A stretch of DNA of 64,000 nt from Stenotrophomonas sp. WZN-1 (GTDB lineage Bacteria > Pseudomonadota > Gammaproteobacteria > Xanthomonadales > Xanthomonadaceae), in NCBI RefSeq assembly GCF_002192255.1, contig NZ_CP021768.1:390001-454000 (forward strand). Reading direction: 5' to 3'. The number at the start of each line of letters is the position of its first letter. The stretch's first letter is position 1. Positions 19,893-29,045 of the stretch are shown in pieces. The notes beneath the pieces were generated by a model, which ran no database searches, was not told the DNA's origin, and worked only from the letters and a program-made list of their open reading frames with translations. Both the position numbers and the translations under genes were made by a program.

Positions 19893-20111
19893 TCAGCCGC
19901 CGATGCCGTGCGGTTTGATCCAGCCCATGTAGATGCTCACGATCACCAGCAGGATCAATGCCACCGACACCGCGATGCGGCGGGTCAGTGCGTTGACCGT
20001 GCGCTTGGTCTGGCCGCGGTCGACCAGCAGGTAATACAGGCCCGCGCCCAGATTCCAGACGATGACGATCAGAAACGCGATTACCAGCAGGGTCTTCAGC
20101 GAATCACTCAT
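19893..20111 (-). CDS. Twin transmembrane protein (DUF2909)
   Basis: A 72-aa protein with two hydrophobic helices (about residues 7-30 and 45-65) joined by a basic loop (RGQTKRTVNALTRR). It matches the DUF2909 twin-transmembrane family, which is commonly found on the opposite strand after coxC. The function is unknown; the conserved place suggests a part in oxidase assembly. Upstream in-frame codons extend to 20420, but only MSDSLKTL onward looks like protein. Confidence 0.8.
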   Translation of the reverse strand: MSDSLKTLLVIAFLIVIVWNLGAGLYYLLVDRGQTKRTVNALTRRIAVSVALILLVIVSIYMGWIKPHGIGG

Positions 20112-20168
20112 GCGCGGCTCGAGGGCAGGGTGGATGCGCCTATATGACCGCGTTTGCGCGGACTTGTC

Positions 20169-20885
20169 ATGATGCGCCAGCACACGCGCGTGATCGGATG
20201 GCTGCTGGCGATGCTGGCGATGGCCGGTTTCAGCGCATTGGGGCTGTGGCAGCTTCAGCGCATGCATGCCAAACAGGCAATGTTGGATGCGCAGGGGCCA
20301 GCTGTAGCGCAGGCGCTGCCGCTGGCGCAGGCCCTGGCGGCGCCCGGCGCGTTGCACGGCGTGGCCGACCACGGCCGCTTCCTGCCAGGCATGGTGCTGC
20401 TGGACAACCAGACCCGGCATGGCCGCGCCGGGGTGAAGATCTATCGTCCGTTCCGCAGTGACGATGGCAGCGTCCTGCTGGTCGATCTCGGTTGGCGTGC
20501 GTTGCCGCCGGATCGCACGCTGCCGGACATACCGGCGCCGCCTTCGCCGGTGGCCGTACGTGGTCTGCTGGCGCCGCCGCCGTCAGCGGGACTGGCACTG
20601 GGCCCGGCGTTCTCCGCCACTGGTGAGGCCGGGCGTTGGCTGGCCAGCCGTTTGCCGGCCGAAGGCCTGGCGCGCGCGCTGGGGCTGCAGACGCTACCCG
20701 ACCGCGTGCTGCGGCTGGACCCGGCGCTGCCATTCGGCGACGAGCGCGATCTGGACCTGCTGCCGAACACGCTGCCGCCGCAGCGCCACCTGGGCTACGC
20801 CGTGCAGTGGTTCGGGCTGGCCCTGACCGTGCTGGTGGTGGCCGTGGTGCTGGAGCGGCGCAGGAGACGCCCCATCGCCCGGTAG
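20169..20885 (+). CDS. SURF1 family cytochrome oxidase assembly protein
   Basis: A 238-aa inner-membrane protein that helps deliver haem a to subunit I. Helices lie at the two ends (about residues 8-25 and 210-230), flanking a periplasmic domain. Family motifs present are LGLWQLQRMHAKQ near the N-terminus, GRFLPGMVLLDNQ, VDLGWRALPP and HLGYAVQWFGLA near the end. Two ATGs (20169 and 20172) are possible. It is separated from the next gene by a SMAG pair. Confidence 0.92.
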   Translation: MMRQHTRVIGWLLAMLAMAGFSALGLWQLQRMHAKQAMLDAQGPAVAQALPLAQALAAPGALHGVADHGRFLPGMVLLDNQTRHGRAGVKIYRPFRSDDGSVLLVDLGWRALPPDRTLPDIPAPPSPVAVRGLLAPPPSAGLALGPAFSATGEAGRWLASRLPAEGLARALGLQTLPDRVLRLDPALPFGDERDLDLLPNTLPPQRHLGYAVQWFGLALTVLVVAVVLERRRRRPIAR

Positions 20886-20942
20886 TGCCGGCCGCTGGCC
20901 GGCATCCCCCGGAATCCTGGATGCCGGCCAGCGCCCGGCACT
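20882..20942. repeat. Inverted pair of SMAG repeats
   Basis: GTAGTGCCGGCCGCTGGCC at 20882 and its inverse TGCCGGCCAGCGCCCGGCA at 20922 form a possible long hairpin between the SURF1 gene and the SCO-like gene. Confidence 0.88.
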
Positions 20943-20993
20943 CCTGGGCCACCACACCCGCAACCCCTACCCAACCATGAGAAAATGCCCCGC

Positions 20994-21563
20994 ATGAACA
21001 CTGCTACGTCCCCGCAGGCGCGCGGTTCCGGCCGCCGGACCCTGGTGCTGCTGTTTGCCGTGTTCTTCGGGGCGATGGCGCTGGCCGCCGTGCTGCGCTT
21101 CTCCGGCTGGCAGCCGACCGGGCACCGCAATACCGGCCAGCTGCTGAAGCCGCCGGTGGACCTGCGCCAGCAGGCGCCAACCCTGGCCAGCGGCCAGCCG
21201 TATCCCTGGAACCCCGAGGCCCGTACTTGGCGACTGCTGGTGGCCCCGCCTGGCGCCTGCGACGCGCAGTGCGTCACTTTGTCGCAGGGACTGGGCAAGG
21301 TGTGGCAGCTGTTCGGCCATAACGCCGATAATGTCGAGATCCTGTGGCTGGGTACGCCACCGGCGTCGATCGCCTCGCTGCCCGCGCTGCGGCCGCTGGC
21401 TCCGTCGCCAGCCCTGCGCGCGGCGTTGCCGGGCGTCGATGATCCGGCGGGACTGCCGGTCTACGTGATCGATCCGAACGGCTTCGTGATCATGCGCCAT
21501 GCCCCGGGTTCCGACCTCGGTGGCCTGCGCAAGGACATGGCCACGTTGCTGAAACTGAAGTGA
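20994..21563 (+). CDS. SCO1/thioredoxin-like membrane-anchored protein of the oxidase cluster
   Basis: A 189-aa protein with one N-terminal transmembrane helix (about residues 17-37) and a periplasmic domain. The domain shows a CxxxC motif (GACDAQC) after a beta strand, and a late VYVIDPNGFVIMRHAPG, matching the layout of SCO copper chaperones (CxxxC plus a distant His). A SCO-like role in loading CuA is therefore plausible, but sequence divergence is high. An ATG at 20985 is also in frame; I prefer 20994, which follows a GAAAAT -10-like hexamer by seven bases (possible leaderless start). ctaA follows after 10 nt. Confidence 0.75.
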   Translation: MNTATSPQARGSGRRTLVLLFAVFFGAMALAAVLRFSGWQPTGHRNTGQLLKPPVDLRQQAPTLASGQPYPWNPEARTWRLLVAPPGACDAQCVTLSQGLGKVWQLFGHNADNVEILWLGTPPASIASLPALRPLAPSPALRAALPGVDDPAGLPVYVIDPNGFVIMRHAPGSDLGGLRKDMATLLKLK

Positions 21564-21573
21564 GTCCCGTTTG

Positions 21574-22737
21574 ATGAGCCTTTCCGCGCGTCCGGCGCTG
21601 CACCGCAATTTCCACCGCCTGGCGTGGTTCGCCATGATCATGACCGCAAGCACGATCATGTTCGGCGCCTTCGTGCGCTTGTCCGATGCCGGCCTGAGCT
21701 GCCCGGACTGGCCGACCTGCTATGGCCAGGCCACCTGGCCGCAGCACGTGGAAGAGACCATCGGCCACCCGGCGGCGGAGATCCGCCCGCTGGAGACCCA
21801 CAAGGCCTGGCGTGAGCAGGTGCACCGCTTCCTGGCGGGCGCGCTGGGCATCGAGATCCTGACCCTGGCCCTGTTGGCCACGCGCAAGCGGCGATTCGGA
21901 AGCACGGCGGTGGTGACCGCCTGCGTACTGGTGGCCGCCGGCATACCGCTGTACATGATGGGCTGGCACGGCACCGCCAGTGCCCTGGCGTTGATCGGCG
22001 AGGCGATCCTGCTGATCGCCGCGCTGCGCTGGAGCAACATCGATCTCGCACGTGCGGCGCTGCTGACCCTGGCGGTGGTGATCTTCCAGGCCCTGCTGGG
22101 CATGTGGACGGTGACCCTGCTGCTCAAGCCCATCGTGGTGATGGGCCATCTGCTCGGCGGCATGCTGATGTTCGGCCTGCTGGTGTGGATGGCCTGGCGT
22201 GCGACGCACATGCCGATCACCCTGGCCGAAGCGCCGAAGCTGAAGTGGCTGCTGCGCATCGGCGTGGCGGTGCTGGTCACCCAGATCGCGCTGGGGGGCT
22301 GGGTCAGCGCCAACTACGCCGCACTCGCCTGCGGCGGTGGCAGCGCCTCGCTGGACAACTTCCCGCGCTGCGCCAACCAGTGGTGGCCGCAGCACAACTT
22401 CGTCGAAGGCTTCACCCTGTGGCGTGGCATCGGCGTGGATTACGAAGGCGGCGTGCTGGATGGCGCCTCGCGCATCGCCATCCAGATGGCACACCGCCTG
22501 TTCGCGGTAGTGGTGGCCGTCTACCTGCTGTGGCTGGGCGTGCGCCTGTTCCGGTTGCCGAGCATGCGTGGCTGGGCCAGCGCGCTGATCGCGCTGCTGG
22601 TGCTGCAGGTCACCCTCGGCATCCTCAACGTGAAGCTGGCGCTGCCACTGGAAGTGGCGGTGGCCCACAACGGCGTGGCCGTTGCCCTGTTGTTCGTGCT
22701 GGTCAGCCTGCTGGCCCGCCTGCGTGCCCCGGACTGA
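21574..22737 (+). CDS. ctaA: Haem A synthase CtaA
   Basis: A 387-aa inner-membrane enzyme that oxidises the C8 methyl of haem O to give haem A for the aa3 oxidase. Eight helices arise from two similar four-helix halves. Conserved parts include [16 protein letters not shown], the His of [12 protein letters not shown], and [10 protein letters not shown] in the second half. It follows the SCO-like gene by 10 nt and precedes ctaB by 4 nt, forming a tight haem A biosynthesis pair. Confidence 0.95.
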   Translation: MSLSARPALHRNFHRLAWFAMIMTASTIMFGAFVRLSDAGLSCPDWPTCYGQATWPQHVEETIGHPAAEIRPLETHKAWREQVHRFLAGALGIEILTLALLATRKRRFGSTAVVTACVLVAAGIPLYMMGWHGTASALALIGEAILLIAALRWSNIDLARAALLTLAVVIFQALLGMWTVTLLLKPIVVMGHLLGGMLMFGLLVWMAWRATHMPITLAEAPKLKWLLRIGVAVLVTQIALGGWVSANYAALACGGGSASLDNFPRCANQWWPQHNFVEGFTLWRGIGVDYEGGVLDGASRIAIQMAHRLFAVVVAVYLLWLGVRLFRLPSMRGWASALIALLVLQVTLGILNVKLALPLEVAVAHNGVAVALLFVLVSLLARLRAPD

Positions 22738-22741
22738 TTCC

Positions 22742-23635
22742 ATGTTTTCCAATTACCGCCAGTACTGGGACCTGACCAAGCCCAAGGTCGTTGCCCTCAT
22801 TGTCTTCACCGCCCTGGTCGGCATGGTCCTGGCCATCCCCGGCGTGCCCAGCTGGGAGCAGGTGCGCGCAGGCGTGCTCGGCTTCCTCGGTATCTGGCTG
22901 GCCGCTTCGGCCGCCGCCGCGATCAACCAGCTGCTCGATGCGCACATCGATGCGCAGATGGCCCGCACCTCGTGGCGCCCGCTGGTGGTGGGCAAGGTCA
23001 AGCCGTGGCAGGTGCTGGTGTTCGCCGGCGTGCTGATCGTGCTGTCGATGACCATCCTGGTGCTGTGGGTGAACCTGATCACCGCGGTGCTGACCTTCGC
23101 CTCGCTGATCGGCTACGCGGTGATCTACACCGTGTACCTCAAGCGTGCGACCTCGCAGAACATCGTCATCGGTGGCCTGGCCGGCGCGATGCCGCCGATG
23201 CTGGGCTGGGCCGCGGTGACCGGCATGCAGGGTTCGTCGGACTGGGCGTACTCGTCGCTGCTGGTGCTGATCATCTTCATCTGGACCCCGCCGCACTTCT
23301 GGGCGCTGGCGATCTTCCGCCGCGAGGACTACGCCAAGGCGGAGATCCCGATGCTGCCGGTGACCCATGGCGTGGTGCACACCCGCAAGCAGATCATGGT
23401 GTATTCGGTGGTGCTGGCGCTGGTCTGCCTGCTGCCCTACCTGGTGGGCATGAGCGGTGCGTTCTACCTGGGCGGCGCGATCGTGCTCAACGCCGTGTTC
23501 CTCTGGTACGCCTGGCGCATGCTGGACCCGCCGGACGAGCTGTTCTCGATGAAGATGTTCTATTACTCCATCGTCTACCTGATGGCGCTGTTCGCCTTCC
23601 TGCTGGTGGACCACTGGATCCTGCCCTGGTTGTAA
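22742..23635 (+). CDS. ctaB: Protoheme IX farnesyltransferase (haem O synthase)
   Basis: A 297-aa UbiA-family prenyltransferase adding farnesyl to haem B to make haem O, the substrate of CtaA. The Asp-rich first motif and MARTSWRPL are present after [11 protein letters not shown], and a second Asp-rich segment near [12 protein letters not shown] closes the family pattern. About nine helices are expected. The start at 22742 lies four bases past the ctaA stop; homologues are also named cyoE. Confidence 0.95.
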   Translation: MFSNYRQYWDLTKPKVVALIVFTALVGMVLAIPGVPSWEQVRAGVLGFLGIWLAASAAAAINQLLDAHIDAQMARTSWRPLVVGKVKPWQVLVFAGVLIVLSMTILVLWVNLITAVLTFASLIGYAVIYTVYLKRATSQNIVIGGLAGAMPPMLGWAAVTGMQGSSDWAYSSLLVLIIFIWTPPHFWALAIFRREDYAKAEIPMLPVTHGVVHTRKQIMVYSVVLALVCLLPYLVGMSGAFYLGGAIVLNAVFLWYAWRMLDPPDELFSMKMFYYSIVYLMALFAFLLVDHWILPWL

Positions 23636-23648
23636 GGGGCTGCCCTTT

Positions 23649-23714
23649 GTGGAGCCGAGCCATGCTCGGCCGAGGGCTGATCGGAGAAGCAGCCGAGCAT
23701 GGGCTCGGCTCTAC
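23649..23714. repeat. Palindromic repeat pair, GAGCCGAGC type
   Basis: GTGGAGCCGAGCCATGCTCG and its near inverse ending GGCTCGGCTCTAC form a hairpin-prone pair of about 66 nt. The terminal GTGG/CTAC resembles SMAG ends, so this is probably a SMAG variant. Confidence 0.75.
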
Positions 23715-23778
23715 ACTTGATCTGCGCCAGCTGCGTCGCCATTGCTGTTCCTGACCCCAAGGAAAGGAAGGCGCAGGG

Positions 23779-24585
23779 ATGCATTCGATCTTCCGCTGGA
23801 CCGCCGTGCTGCTGCTGGCGCTGGGCATGGCCCTCAGTGCGCATGCCGACGACACCGCCGCGCAGATCCGCCAGCACGCCGGCGACCACCGCATGCTCGT
23901 GCTGGGCGAATTCCATGGAACTCGCGAGACGCCGCTGCTGGTGCGGCAGCTGGTGGACGACTACAGCCGCACCGGGCCGGTCCTGCTGGCGCTGGAACTG
24001 CCACGCGGGGAAACCCCCACGCTGCGCGATTACCTGGCTTCCGATGGCGGGGAGAAGGCACGCCAGCATCTGCGCGGGCGTGCGTTCTGGACCGTGCGCG
24101 ATGATCAGCATGACGGTCGTCGCAGCCGCGACATGCTGGCGATGATCGAAAGCCTGCGCGTGCTGAAGTCGCAGGGACGTGTGATCGACGTCGTTGGCTA
24201 TGACGTCAACGCCAGCAAGGGCGGCAACCAGGTACGCGATGACCTCATGGCAGCCGAGTTGCGGCGGCTCTATCGAGGCCTACCGGCCAATGCACGCATG
24301 CTGGTGCTGACCGGTAACGTGCACGCCATGCTGCAGAGGCCGCAAGGTATGCCGCCGGAAATGCAGATGCACCCGATGGCGTCGCAGCTGCGGGACCTGG
24401 ATATCTACAGCGTACGGTTGGGCGCGCAGCGTGGTCAGGCGTGGGGATGCGCGGACCGTTGCATGGCGAGGCCACTGCCAGAGCAGGTGGCCCCGCAGCC
24501 GCGGGGCGATACCCATGCGGAACGGCCGTACGACCTGTGGGTGTGGATGCCGCAGCTGAGCGTCGGCACGCTGGTGGATCCGTAG
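23779..24585 (+). CDS. ChaN/Tiki-like exported protein (haem-binding uptake family)
   Basis: A 268-aa protein of the ChaN family, related to EreA/Tiki-like metal-dependent folds. A signal peptide ends in LSAHA and is followed by the conserved VLGEFHGTRETP, in which Glu and His are family ligands, and by the late LTGNVHAM. ChaN of Campylobacter binds haem in pairs at the outer membrane; here no lipobox Cys is seen, so the protein is probably soluble periplasmic. AAGGAAGG precedes the ATG. It follows the oxidase cluster but is not obviously part of it. Confidence 0.85.
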   Translation: MHSIFRWTAVLLLALGMALSAHADDTAAQIRQHAGDHRMLVLGEFHGTRETPLLVRQLVDDYSRTGPVLLALELPRGETPTLRDYLASDGGEKARQHLRGRAFWTVRDDQHDGRRSRDMLAMIESLRVLKSQGRVIDVVGYDVNASKGGNQVRDDLMAAELRRLYRGLPANARMLVLTGNVHAMLQRPQGMPPEMQMHPMASQLRDLDIYSVRLGAQRGQAWGCADRCMARPLPEQVAPQPRGDTHAERPYDLWVWMPQLSVGTLVDP

Positions 24586-24598
24586 CGTCAGGCAACCC

Positions 24599-24672
24599 AT
24601 CCGCGCATGGCGTGGATCTACTGTTGGTTCACGCCATCGGTGGTTTGGAGTAGATCCACGCCATGCGTGGAT
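24599..24672. repeat. Inverted pair of SMAG repeats (ATCCACG type)
   Basis: ATCCGCGCATGGCGTGGAT (24599) and GTAGATCCACGCCATGCGT (24650) face each other between the convergent ChaN-like and transporter genes. Confidence 0.88.
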
Positions 24673-24701
24673 GGTTTACCGGGAACAACCCGCGTGCCCT
24701 G

Positions 24702-25673
24702 TCAGGGCTTGCGCTTCGCATATCGCTGCGCGATCACGCCGCAGACGATCAGCTGGATCTGGTGGTAGATCATCACCGGCAGCACGATGGCACCGAGACT
24801 GCCGCCGGCGAACAGCACCTTGGCGATCGGCACGCCGGTGGCCAGGCTCTTCTTCGAGCCGCAGAACACGATGGCGATCTCGTCCTCGCGGTTGAAGCGC
24901 AGGCGACGCGCGATGAAGGTGATCAGCGGCATGGCAATGCCGAGCAGCACGGCGGCCACGACCGCCACGGCCAGCAGCGAGAGCAGCGGCGTCTTGCTCC
25001 ACAGGCCCTCGGTGACGGCTTCGCCGAATGCCGAGTACACCACCAGCAGGATCGTGCCCTGGTCGGTGTAGCGCAGCAGCGCGCGCTGCTTCTCCACCCA
25101 GCCGGCGATCCATGGCCGCAGCAGGTGGCCGGCCACGAACGGAACCAGCAGCTGCAGCATGATGCCGCCGATCGCATGCAGCGGATCATGCACGCCGCCG
25201 GAGGTACCGGCCAGCGCGGTCAGCAGTAGCGGGGTCAGGAACACGCCGAGGATGCTCGACAGCGAGGCGCTGCACACCGCTGCGGGTACATTGCCGCGTG
25301 CCATCGAGGTGAACGCGATGGACGACTGCACGGTGGACGGCAGGGTGCACAGGAACAGCACGCCCAGGTACAGCTCCGGCGTCAGCAGCCAGCCCGACAG
25401 CGGCTTGAACATCAGCCCCAGCAGCGGGAACAGGATGAAGGTGCAGGCGAGGATGGTCAGGTGCAGCCGCCAGTGCAGCATGCCGCCGATGATCGACTCG
25501 CGCGGCAGGCGCGCGCCATGCAGGAAGAACAGCGCGGCGATGGCGACGGTGGTGACATCGTCGAGGACGATGGCGGCGGCGCCCTTCATCGGCAGCAGCG
25601 AGGCCAGGCCGACGGTGCACAGCAGGGCGAGGGTGAAGTTGTCCGGTCGCAGGCGCGACCACCAGCGGGTCAT
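24702..25673 (-). CDS. Bile acid:sodium symporter family transporter (SBF-like)
   Basis: A 323-aa polytopic membrane protein of the BASS/SBF-like superfamily, which moves organic anions together with sodium or protons. About ten helices are visible. Typical sequences include LPSTVQSSIAFTSMARGN and a later EIAIVFCGSKKSLATGVPIA, the paired crossing-helix motifs of the fold. The substrate cannot be assigned. It lies 28 nt downstream of the periplasmic phosphatase gene and probably shares its transcript. Confidence 0.9.
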   Translation of the reverse strand: MTRWWSRLRPDNFTLALLCTVGLASLLPMKGAAAIVLDDVTTVAIAALFFLHGARLPRESIIGGMLHWRLHLTILACTFILFPLLGLMFKPLSGWLLTPELYLGVLFLCTLPSTVQSSIAFTSMARGNVPAAVCSASLSSILGVFLTPLLLTALAGTSGGVHDPLHAIGGIMLQLLVPFVAGHLLRPWIAGWVEKQRALLRYTDQGTILLVVYSAFGEAVTEGLWSKTPLLSLLAVAVVAAVLLGIAMPLITFIARRLRFNREDEIAIVFCGSKKSLATGVPIAKVLFAGGSLGAIVLPVMIYHQIQLIVCGVIAQRYAKRKP

Positions 25674-25701
25674 GGTGGGCAGAGTCCTTGGTGCGGAGGG
25701 T

Positions 25702-26202
25702 TCAGGGCGAACTGACTGGCGTGGCCAGGCGCTGGCGGGTGGCGGCTTCCAGCGACTTCAGGCCGGCACGCTGGCCCAGCTGAAGGGCCTGCTCGGGGCT
25801 GGCATGTTCGTAGCGTGCATTGACCAGGCCGAGCACGGCGCCGGCGCGGTTGCCGGACGCACAGTGCAGCAGCACCGGCCCCTGGCTCTGCTGCAGGGCC
25901 TGGTGTACAGCACGCACGTTGGCGGCATCGAGCCCCTCGGCACCGGCTACCGGAATGCGCACGTAGCGCAGGCCCAGTGATTCGGCGACGCGGGTTTCAT
26001 CGAAATCCCGGTCCTCGCCGGGCTGGCGCAGGTCGATCACGGTGCGTACGCCCTGTGCGGCCAAGGCCTGCAGCTGTGCGGCGCTGGGTTGGCCACCGGC
26101 ATACAGGCCGGGGCGGACTTCGTTGAGGGGCGCGTCTTCGGCCAGGGCCGTCAGCGGCAGGCAGAGCGACAACAACAGCAGGCAGGTCAGGCGCAGCAGC
26201 AT
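25702..26202 (-). CDS. Exported dual-specificity/tyrosine phosphatase-like protein
   Basis: A 166-aa protein with a signal peptide (LTALAED) and a cysteine phosphatase fold. The signature loop HCASGNRAG fits the C(X)5R rule, and the general-acid Asp is likely in DLRQPGEDRDF. The pattern EVRPGLYAGGQPS is shared with the DUF442 (beta-lactamase-hydrolase-like) branch. Such periplasmic phosphatases have no well-defined substrate. It follows dnaG by 27 nt on the same strand. Confidence 0.87.
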   Translation of the reverse strand: MLLRLTCLLLLSLCLPLTALAEDAPLNEVRPGLYAGGQPSAAQLQALAAQGVRTVIDLRQPGEDRDFDETRVAESLGLRYVRIPVAGAEGLDAANVRAVHQALQQSQGPVLLHCASGNRAGAVLGLVNARYEHASPEQALQLGQRAGLKSLEAATRQRLATPVSSP

Positions 26203-26229
26203 GGTCTTCTCCGTGAAAACGTCCTGCCG

Positions 26230-27969
26230 CTACAGGCGCAGTCCGGCGCGGGCCTTCAGCAGCTCGCGCAGTTCGTATTTGTCAGTATCGTCCAGGCCCT
26301 GCTGGCGCTGCTTTGCCAACAACTCCTCCAGACGTTGCACCAGCAGCTGTTTCTCCAGCTGGGCCACCGCGTCGTGCAGTTCCTGGGTCCAGCTGGCTTC
26401 GGTGCCAGGCAGTGTCTGCGCAGCCAGTGTGTGCAGTGATGCCTGTTCCTCACGCCCGTCGAAGTGTTCCAGCAGGGCGCCGGTGCTGATGTCCGGGCGC
26501 TGTTCGACCAGCCCCAGCAGTTCCAGCAGCAGTTCCACGCCGGGCAGGCGCAGGCCCTGGAAGTGATGCCTGCCGCCCAGCGTCAGCGCCAGCGACGGTT
26601 GCTGCAGCAGCACGGCGATCGCGCCGCGCACCAGGCTGCGCTTGGCCACGGGCTGAATGTTGCGTGCCGGCTGGCGCTGAGGCATCGGTGCGCGCGCAGA
26701 CGGGGCGTTGCCGCCGAGCCCGGTCAACTGCGCCAGCTGCTGTTTCATCAGGTCGCCGAAGGCACCGTCGGGAATCTGCGCCAGCATCGGCTTTGCGCGC
26801 TCGGCCAGGCGCGCCTTGCCATCGAGCGTGCCCAGGTTGATTTCGCGGGTCAGTTCGTCGAAGAAGAACTGCGACAACGGCGTAGCCTGCTTCAGACGCT
26901 CGTTGAACGCCTCGGCGCCTTCCTTGCGCACGATGGTGTCCGGGTCTTCGCCATCGGGCAGGAACAGGAAGAAGGCCTGGCGGCCATCCTTCATGCGCGG
27001 CAGCACCGACTCCAGCGCCTTCCAGCCGGCGCGGCGGCCGGCGGCGTCGCCGTCGAAGCAGAAGAACACGTCCGGCGCGTTGCGGAACAGCAGCTCGGCA
27101 TGGTCCGGCGTGGTCGCGGTACCCAGCGTTGCCACCGCCTGGGTGACGCCGAACTGGAACAGCGAAACCACGTCCATGTAGCCCTCGACCACGATCAGCC
27201 GCTCGATCTTCTGGTTGGCCTGGCGCACCTGCCACAGGCCGTACAGTTCGCGGCCCTTGTGGAACAGCGCGGTCTCGGGTGAATTGAGGTACTTGGGGCC
27301 GTCATCCTTCTCGAACACACGGCCGCCGAAGGCGATCACCCGGCCACGGCGGTCGAAGATCGGGAACATTACCCGGTCGCGGAACTTGTCGTAGACGTGG
27401 CCGCGGTCGTTCTTGGAGAACAGGCCGGCGCGGTCGAGCAGCTTCATGCGCCGCTCGTCCTTGCCCAGCGCATCGCGCAGGCCGCTGTAGCCATCCGGCG
27501 CGTAGCCGATCTGGAAGCGCGCGCGGTTCTCTTCATCCACGCCACGGCCATCCAGGTAGCTGCGGGCCTTGTCGCTGCCCTGCAGGTTGTTCTGGAAGAA
27601 CTTCGTGGCCGCCTCAAGCGCCGAGTACAGCTCGCGGCTGTCGTCCTGCTGCTGCGGGCTGCGCGGGTTCTCGCTGCGCGGCACTTCCATGCCGGCGCGC
27701 TTGGCCAGTTCATCCACCGCGTCGAGGAACTCGAGGCGGTCGTAGTTCATCAGGAAGCTGATCGCGGTGCCGTGCGCGCCACAGCCGAAGCAGTGATAGA
27801 ACTGCTTGGTGGGCGAGACCGTGAACGACGCCGAGCGCTCGTCATGGAACGGGCAGCGGGCGGCGTACTCCTTGCCCTGGCGCTTCAACGGCACGCGGCT
27901 GCCCACCACCTCGACGATGTCGGTGCGGGCGAGCAGGTCGTCGATGAAAGCGTCGGGGATACGGGCCAT
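26230..27969 (-). CDS. dnaG: DNA primase
   Basis: A 579-aa primase that makes RNA primers for replication. The N-terminal zinc finger (CPFHDERSASFTVSP and HCFGCGAHG, about residues 40-65) recognises template. The TOPRIM core includes VVEGYMDVVSL and FCFDGDAAGRRA. The C-terminal DnaB-binding part is present but divergent. The start at 27969 gives the conserved MARIPDAFIDDLLARTDIVE; an ATG at 28002 would add an unlikely extension. Upstream lie yihY, yqeY and rpsU; no rpoD follows. Confidence 0.96.
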   Translation of the reverse strand: MARIPDAFIDDLLARTDIVEVVGSRVPLKRQGKEYAARCPFHDERSASFTVSPTKQFYHCFGCGAHGTAISFLMNYDRLEFLDAVDELAKRAGMEVPRSENPRSPQQQDDSRELYSALEAATKFFQNNLQGSDKARSYLDGRGVDEENRARFQIGYAPDGYSGLRDALGKDERRMKLLDRAGLFSKNDRGHVYDKFRDRVMFPIFDRRGRVIAFGGRVFEKDDGPKYLNSPETALFHKGRELYGLWQVRQANQKIERLIVVEGYMDVVSLFQFGVTQAVATLGTATTPDHAELLFRNAPDVFFCFDGDAAGRRAGWKALESVLPRMKDGRQAFFLFLPDGEDPDTIVRKEGAEAFNERLKQATPLSQFFFDELTREINLGTLDGKARLAERAKPMLAQIPDGAFGDLMKQQLAQLTGLGGNAPSARAPMPQRQPARNIQPVAKRSLVRGAIAVLLQQPSLALTLGGRHHFQGLRLPGVELLLELLGLVEQRPDISTGALLEHFDGREEQASLHTLAAQTLPGTEASWTQELHDAVAQLEKQLLVQRLEELLAKQRQQGLDDTDKYELRELLKARAGLRL

Positions 27970-28025
27970 GGGCAACAGGGCAGGGCGCAGCCAGCAGGCC
28001 ACGCGAGGCGGAACGATCAGTCCGC

Positions 28026-28949
28026 CTAGTCTACTCCGCCGGGCAGCGGGCTGGCCTGCGCAGGATCGATGCCGGCGGCCGCCAGGTGGGTGCGTGCGCG
28101 CAGGCGCTCATCGATCACCGCGGTCATCAGCGCGCCGACAAAGAACACCACGGTGGCGTAGTAGATCCAGACCAGCGAAATGACCAGCGCGCCCATCGAA
28201 CCATAGGCGCTGCCCGGGGCGACGGTGGCGATGTAGACGCCGATGCCATAGCGGCCCAGTGCGAACAATGCCGAGGTGATGACGCCGCCGATGAAGGCCT
28301 GGCGCCACGCCACGCGACGGTCGGGCAGGTAGTGGTACATGAAGGCGAACCCCACCGCGTACAGCAGCAGGCTGGTGACGTACCCCAGCGCGGGCAGGAT
28401 CGAGGGCAGTTGCGCGAAGGCCACCTGCAGCACCGTGGTGGCGGTCATCGACAGGATCAGCAGGAAGCCCAGCGCCAGCACCACGCCGAAGGAAAACACG
28501 CGCTTGCGCAGCCACGCCTTGATCCCGTCCAGGCGCTCGCCGCTGGTACGGAAGATCAGGTTCAGTGCGTTCTGCAGCTGCGCGAACACGGCGGTGGCAC
28601 CAATGAACAGCAGCAGGGTGCTCCACAGTCCGGCCAGCGAACCAACGTCGGGCTGATTGTCGGCGTTCTTCAGCACGGTCTCGGCCACGGTGGCCGCGCT
28701 GCTGCCGGCGGCGGCGCTGATCTGTTCGACCAGGGCCTGCTGCGCGGGCGGGTACAGGGAAGCGGTCAGCCACAGCAGCAGCACCAGCAAGGGGGCCATC
28801 GAGAGCAGGGCGTAGAACGAGACCGAGGCGGCCTGGGTAAGGACGTCGATCTCGACGAAGCGCTTGCCGACGGCCATGGGAAAGCTGTCCTGCAGGCGCT
28901 GGACGTATTTGCGCAGATTCACGGGAACAGGGGTCGCGGGTTCAACCAT
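28026..28949 (-). CDS. YihY/BrkB family inner-membrane protein
   Basis: A 307-aa polytopic protein of the YihY/BrkB (formerly ribonuclease BN) family. Six helices are visible, with conserved ASVSFYALLSMAPLL, NLIFRTSGER and YHYLPDRRVAWRQAFIGG. The old RNase BN assignment of the family was withdrawn; the function is probably transport or envelope-related, but unknown. I chose the ATG at 28949. It lies 56 nt upstream of dnaG on the same strand. Confidence 0.88.
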   Translation of the reverse strand: MVEPATPVPVNLRKYVQRLQDSFPMAVGKRFVEIDVLTQAASVSFYALLSMAPLLVLLLWLTASLYPPAQQALVEQISAAAGSSAATVAETVLKNADNQPDVGSLAGLWSTLLLFIGATAVFAQLQNALNLIFRTSGERLDGIKAWLRKRVFSFGVVLALGFLLILSMTATTVLQVAFAQLPSILPALGYVTSLLLYAVGFAFMYHYLPDRRVAWRQAFIGGVITSALFALGRYGIGVYIATVAPGSAYGSMGALVISLVWIYYATVVFFVGALMTAVIDERLRARTHLAAAGIDPAQASPLPGGVD

Positions 28950-29002
28950 GCTGTCGTTGTAGCAGCCGGGAGTCGAAGGCGCGGTGAAGCAGGCAACGCA
29001 TC

Positions 29003-29031
29003 GGTGGCGCCGGGCGTTGCCCGGCACCACC
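29003..29031. repeat. SMAG-like hairpin
   Basis: GGTGGCGCCGGGC-GTT-GCCCGGCACCACC, between the yqeY and yihY genes. It matches the GC-rich SMAG core but lacks a clear GTAG end. Confidence 0.6.
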
Positions 29032-29045
29032 GCATCAGCGCCGGC

